Assembly (NCBI GenBank): GCA_910583685.1
Contig: CAJTXY010000008.1
Span: 1 to 32,754, forward strand
Reading direction: 5' to 3'
Length of the DNA: 32,754 nucleotides
From: an uncultured Bacilli bacterium
Lineage (GTDB): Bacteria; Bacillota_I; Bacilli_A; RF39; UBA660
Shown here: positions 32,373 to 32,754 of the stretch, piece by piece
How the letters are laid out: each line of letters opens with the position of its first letter
How positions within the stretch are numbered: the stretch's first letter is position 1
Position numbers and translations under genes: made by a program
The notes under the pieces: model-generated
The model's input: only the letters and a program-made list of their open reading frames with translations
What the model was told of the DNA's origin: nothing
Databases searched by the model: none

Positions 32373-32754
32373 ATGTTTAATAATTGTGACAACAAAAGAC
32401 CTTTTGGAAATTCACAAGGTTTTTGCTATGTCCAAGGTCCTACAGGGCCGACTGGGCCACAAGGACCAGCAACTATTACAGTGCGTTCAACAACCACAGG
32501 AGAGCCAGGAACGAATGCATCAGTTACAAATGGAGGGACAAATCAAAACTTATTATTAGATTTTGTTATTCCACGTGGTGCGGACGGAGCAACAGGAGCA
32601 ACAGGACCAACGGGAGCAGCAGGATTAATCGGGCCAACAGGAGCGACAGGAGCAACAGGACCAACAGGAGCAGCAGGGTTAATCGGGCCAACAGGAGCGA
32701 CAGGAGCAACAGGACCAACGGGAGCAGCAGGATTAATCGGGCCAACAGGAGCGA
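32373..32754 (+). CDS. Collagen-like repeat protein (3' partial)
   Basis: ATG 32373 with AAAGGAG before it; 127 codons are visible and the frame is open at the window end. After a short N-terminus (MFNNCDNKRPFGNSQGFCYV, two Cys) comes GPTGPTGPQGP, then a non-collagenous block (TTTGEPGTNASVTNGGTNQN, LLLDFVIPRG) and a run of Gly-X-Y triplets (GATGATGPTGAAGLIGPT repeated). Such threonine-rich GPT/GAT repeats form collagen-type triple helices and occur in BclA-type exosporium glycoproteins and in surface fibres of gut Firmicutes. The promoter region contains CATATATTA (32343-32351) but no matching -35. Function and anchoring cannot be judged because the C-terminus is missing. Confidence 0.85.
   Translation, partial: MFNNCDNKRPFGNSQGFCYVQGPTGPTGPQGPATITVRSTTTGEPGTNASVTNGGTNQNLLLDFVIPRGADGATGATGPTGAAGLIGPTGATGATGPTGAAGLIGPTGATGATGPTGAAGLIGPTGA
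32595..32754 (+). repeat. 54-bp tandem repeat encoding Gly-X-Y triplets
   Basis: Units start at 32595, 32649 and 32703 (last cut by the window end), each encoding 18 residues. Units 1 and 3 share synonymous bases (CCAACG, GGATTA) where unit 2 has CCAACA and GGGTTA, so a 108-bp higher-order unit has been duplicated. Repeat-number changes by slippage or recombination are likely. Confidence 0.9.

Noticed and set aside
32595..32754. CRISPR-like array
   Set aside because: The 54-bp units are contiguous with no unique spacers and encode Gly-X-Y triplets in frame.

Overview
The window reads as chromosomal DNA of a low-GC, obligately anaerobic, walled bacterium of the Bacilli/Erysipelotrichia/'Tenericutes' part of the Firmicutes, probably an uncultured gut lineage (inference). 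Coding sequence is AT-rich, most genes have strong AGGAGG-type ribosome binding sites, and TGA is used as a stop (nrdG1, dut, the surface protease), so the genetic code is standard rather than mycoplasmal. Two class III (oxygen-sensitive) ribonucleotide reductase systems and no class I or II enzyme are present. Cell-wall genes (FtsW-type SEDS protein, MurF, Ddl) show a peptidoglycan wall, and comEA/comEC indicate DNA-uptake capacity.

Layout. 1-836: 3' end of a large surface-type protein with a lectin-like C-terminal module. 914-3058: tex. 3137-3763 (minus): a cysteine-rich Crp/Fnr-family regulator divergent from an anaerobic deoxynucleotide operon (3876-8054: nrdD1, nrdG1, dut, an unknown gene, a possible tiny ORF, tdk); a 16-bp perfect palindrome lies between them and overlaps the regulator's own -35. 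8308-11446: a second class III RNR operon in which nrdD is split. The 771-residue large chain ends after its zinc region, and a separate 59-residue protein carries the glycyl-radical segment, followed by nrdG2. 11499-12212: a two-TM unknown protein. 12322-12625: two exact 23-bp inverted repeats enclosing 258 bp with a promoter, upstream of a large surface papain-like cysteine protease (12649-15894); this looks like an invertible promoter switch. 16072-20426: smc, a GNAT acetyltransferase and an unknown gene. 20444-21865 (minus): a cyclophilin lipoprotein, peptide deformylase and a small YjcZ-like protein. 22007-25062: an FtsW-type gene and a TasA/CalY-like-headed surface protein with two lectin-like modules. 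25152-27882: comEA-comEC. 27967-32182: alpha/beta hydrolase, membrane-anchored MurF, Ddl and a class I glutamine amidotransferase. 32373-end: a collagen-like protein with a 54-bp tandem repeat, cut by the window edge.

Working together: the regulator probably adjusts anaerobic dNTP supply by redox or another signal. NrdD/NrdG make dNTPs, dUTPase and thymidine kinase balance the dTTP supply. The accessory half of the window is dominated by surface proteins (lectin-like modules, a cysteine protease behind a probable DNA inversion switch, a collagen-like fibre), as expected for a host-associated organism that varies its surface. The most notable items are the probable inverton at 12322-12625 and the two-piece NrdD at 8372-10905.
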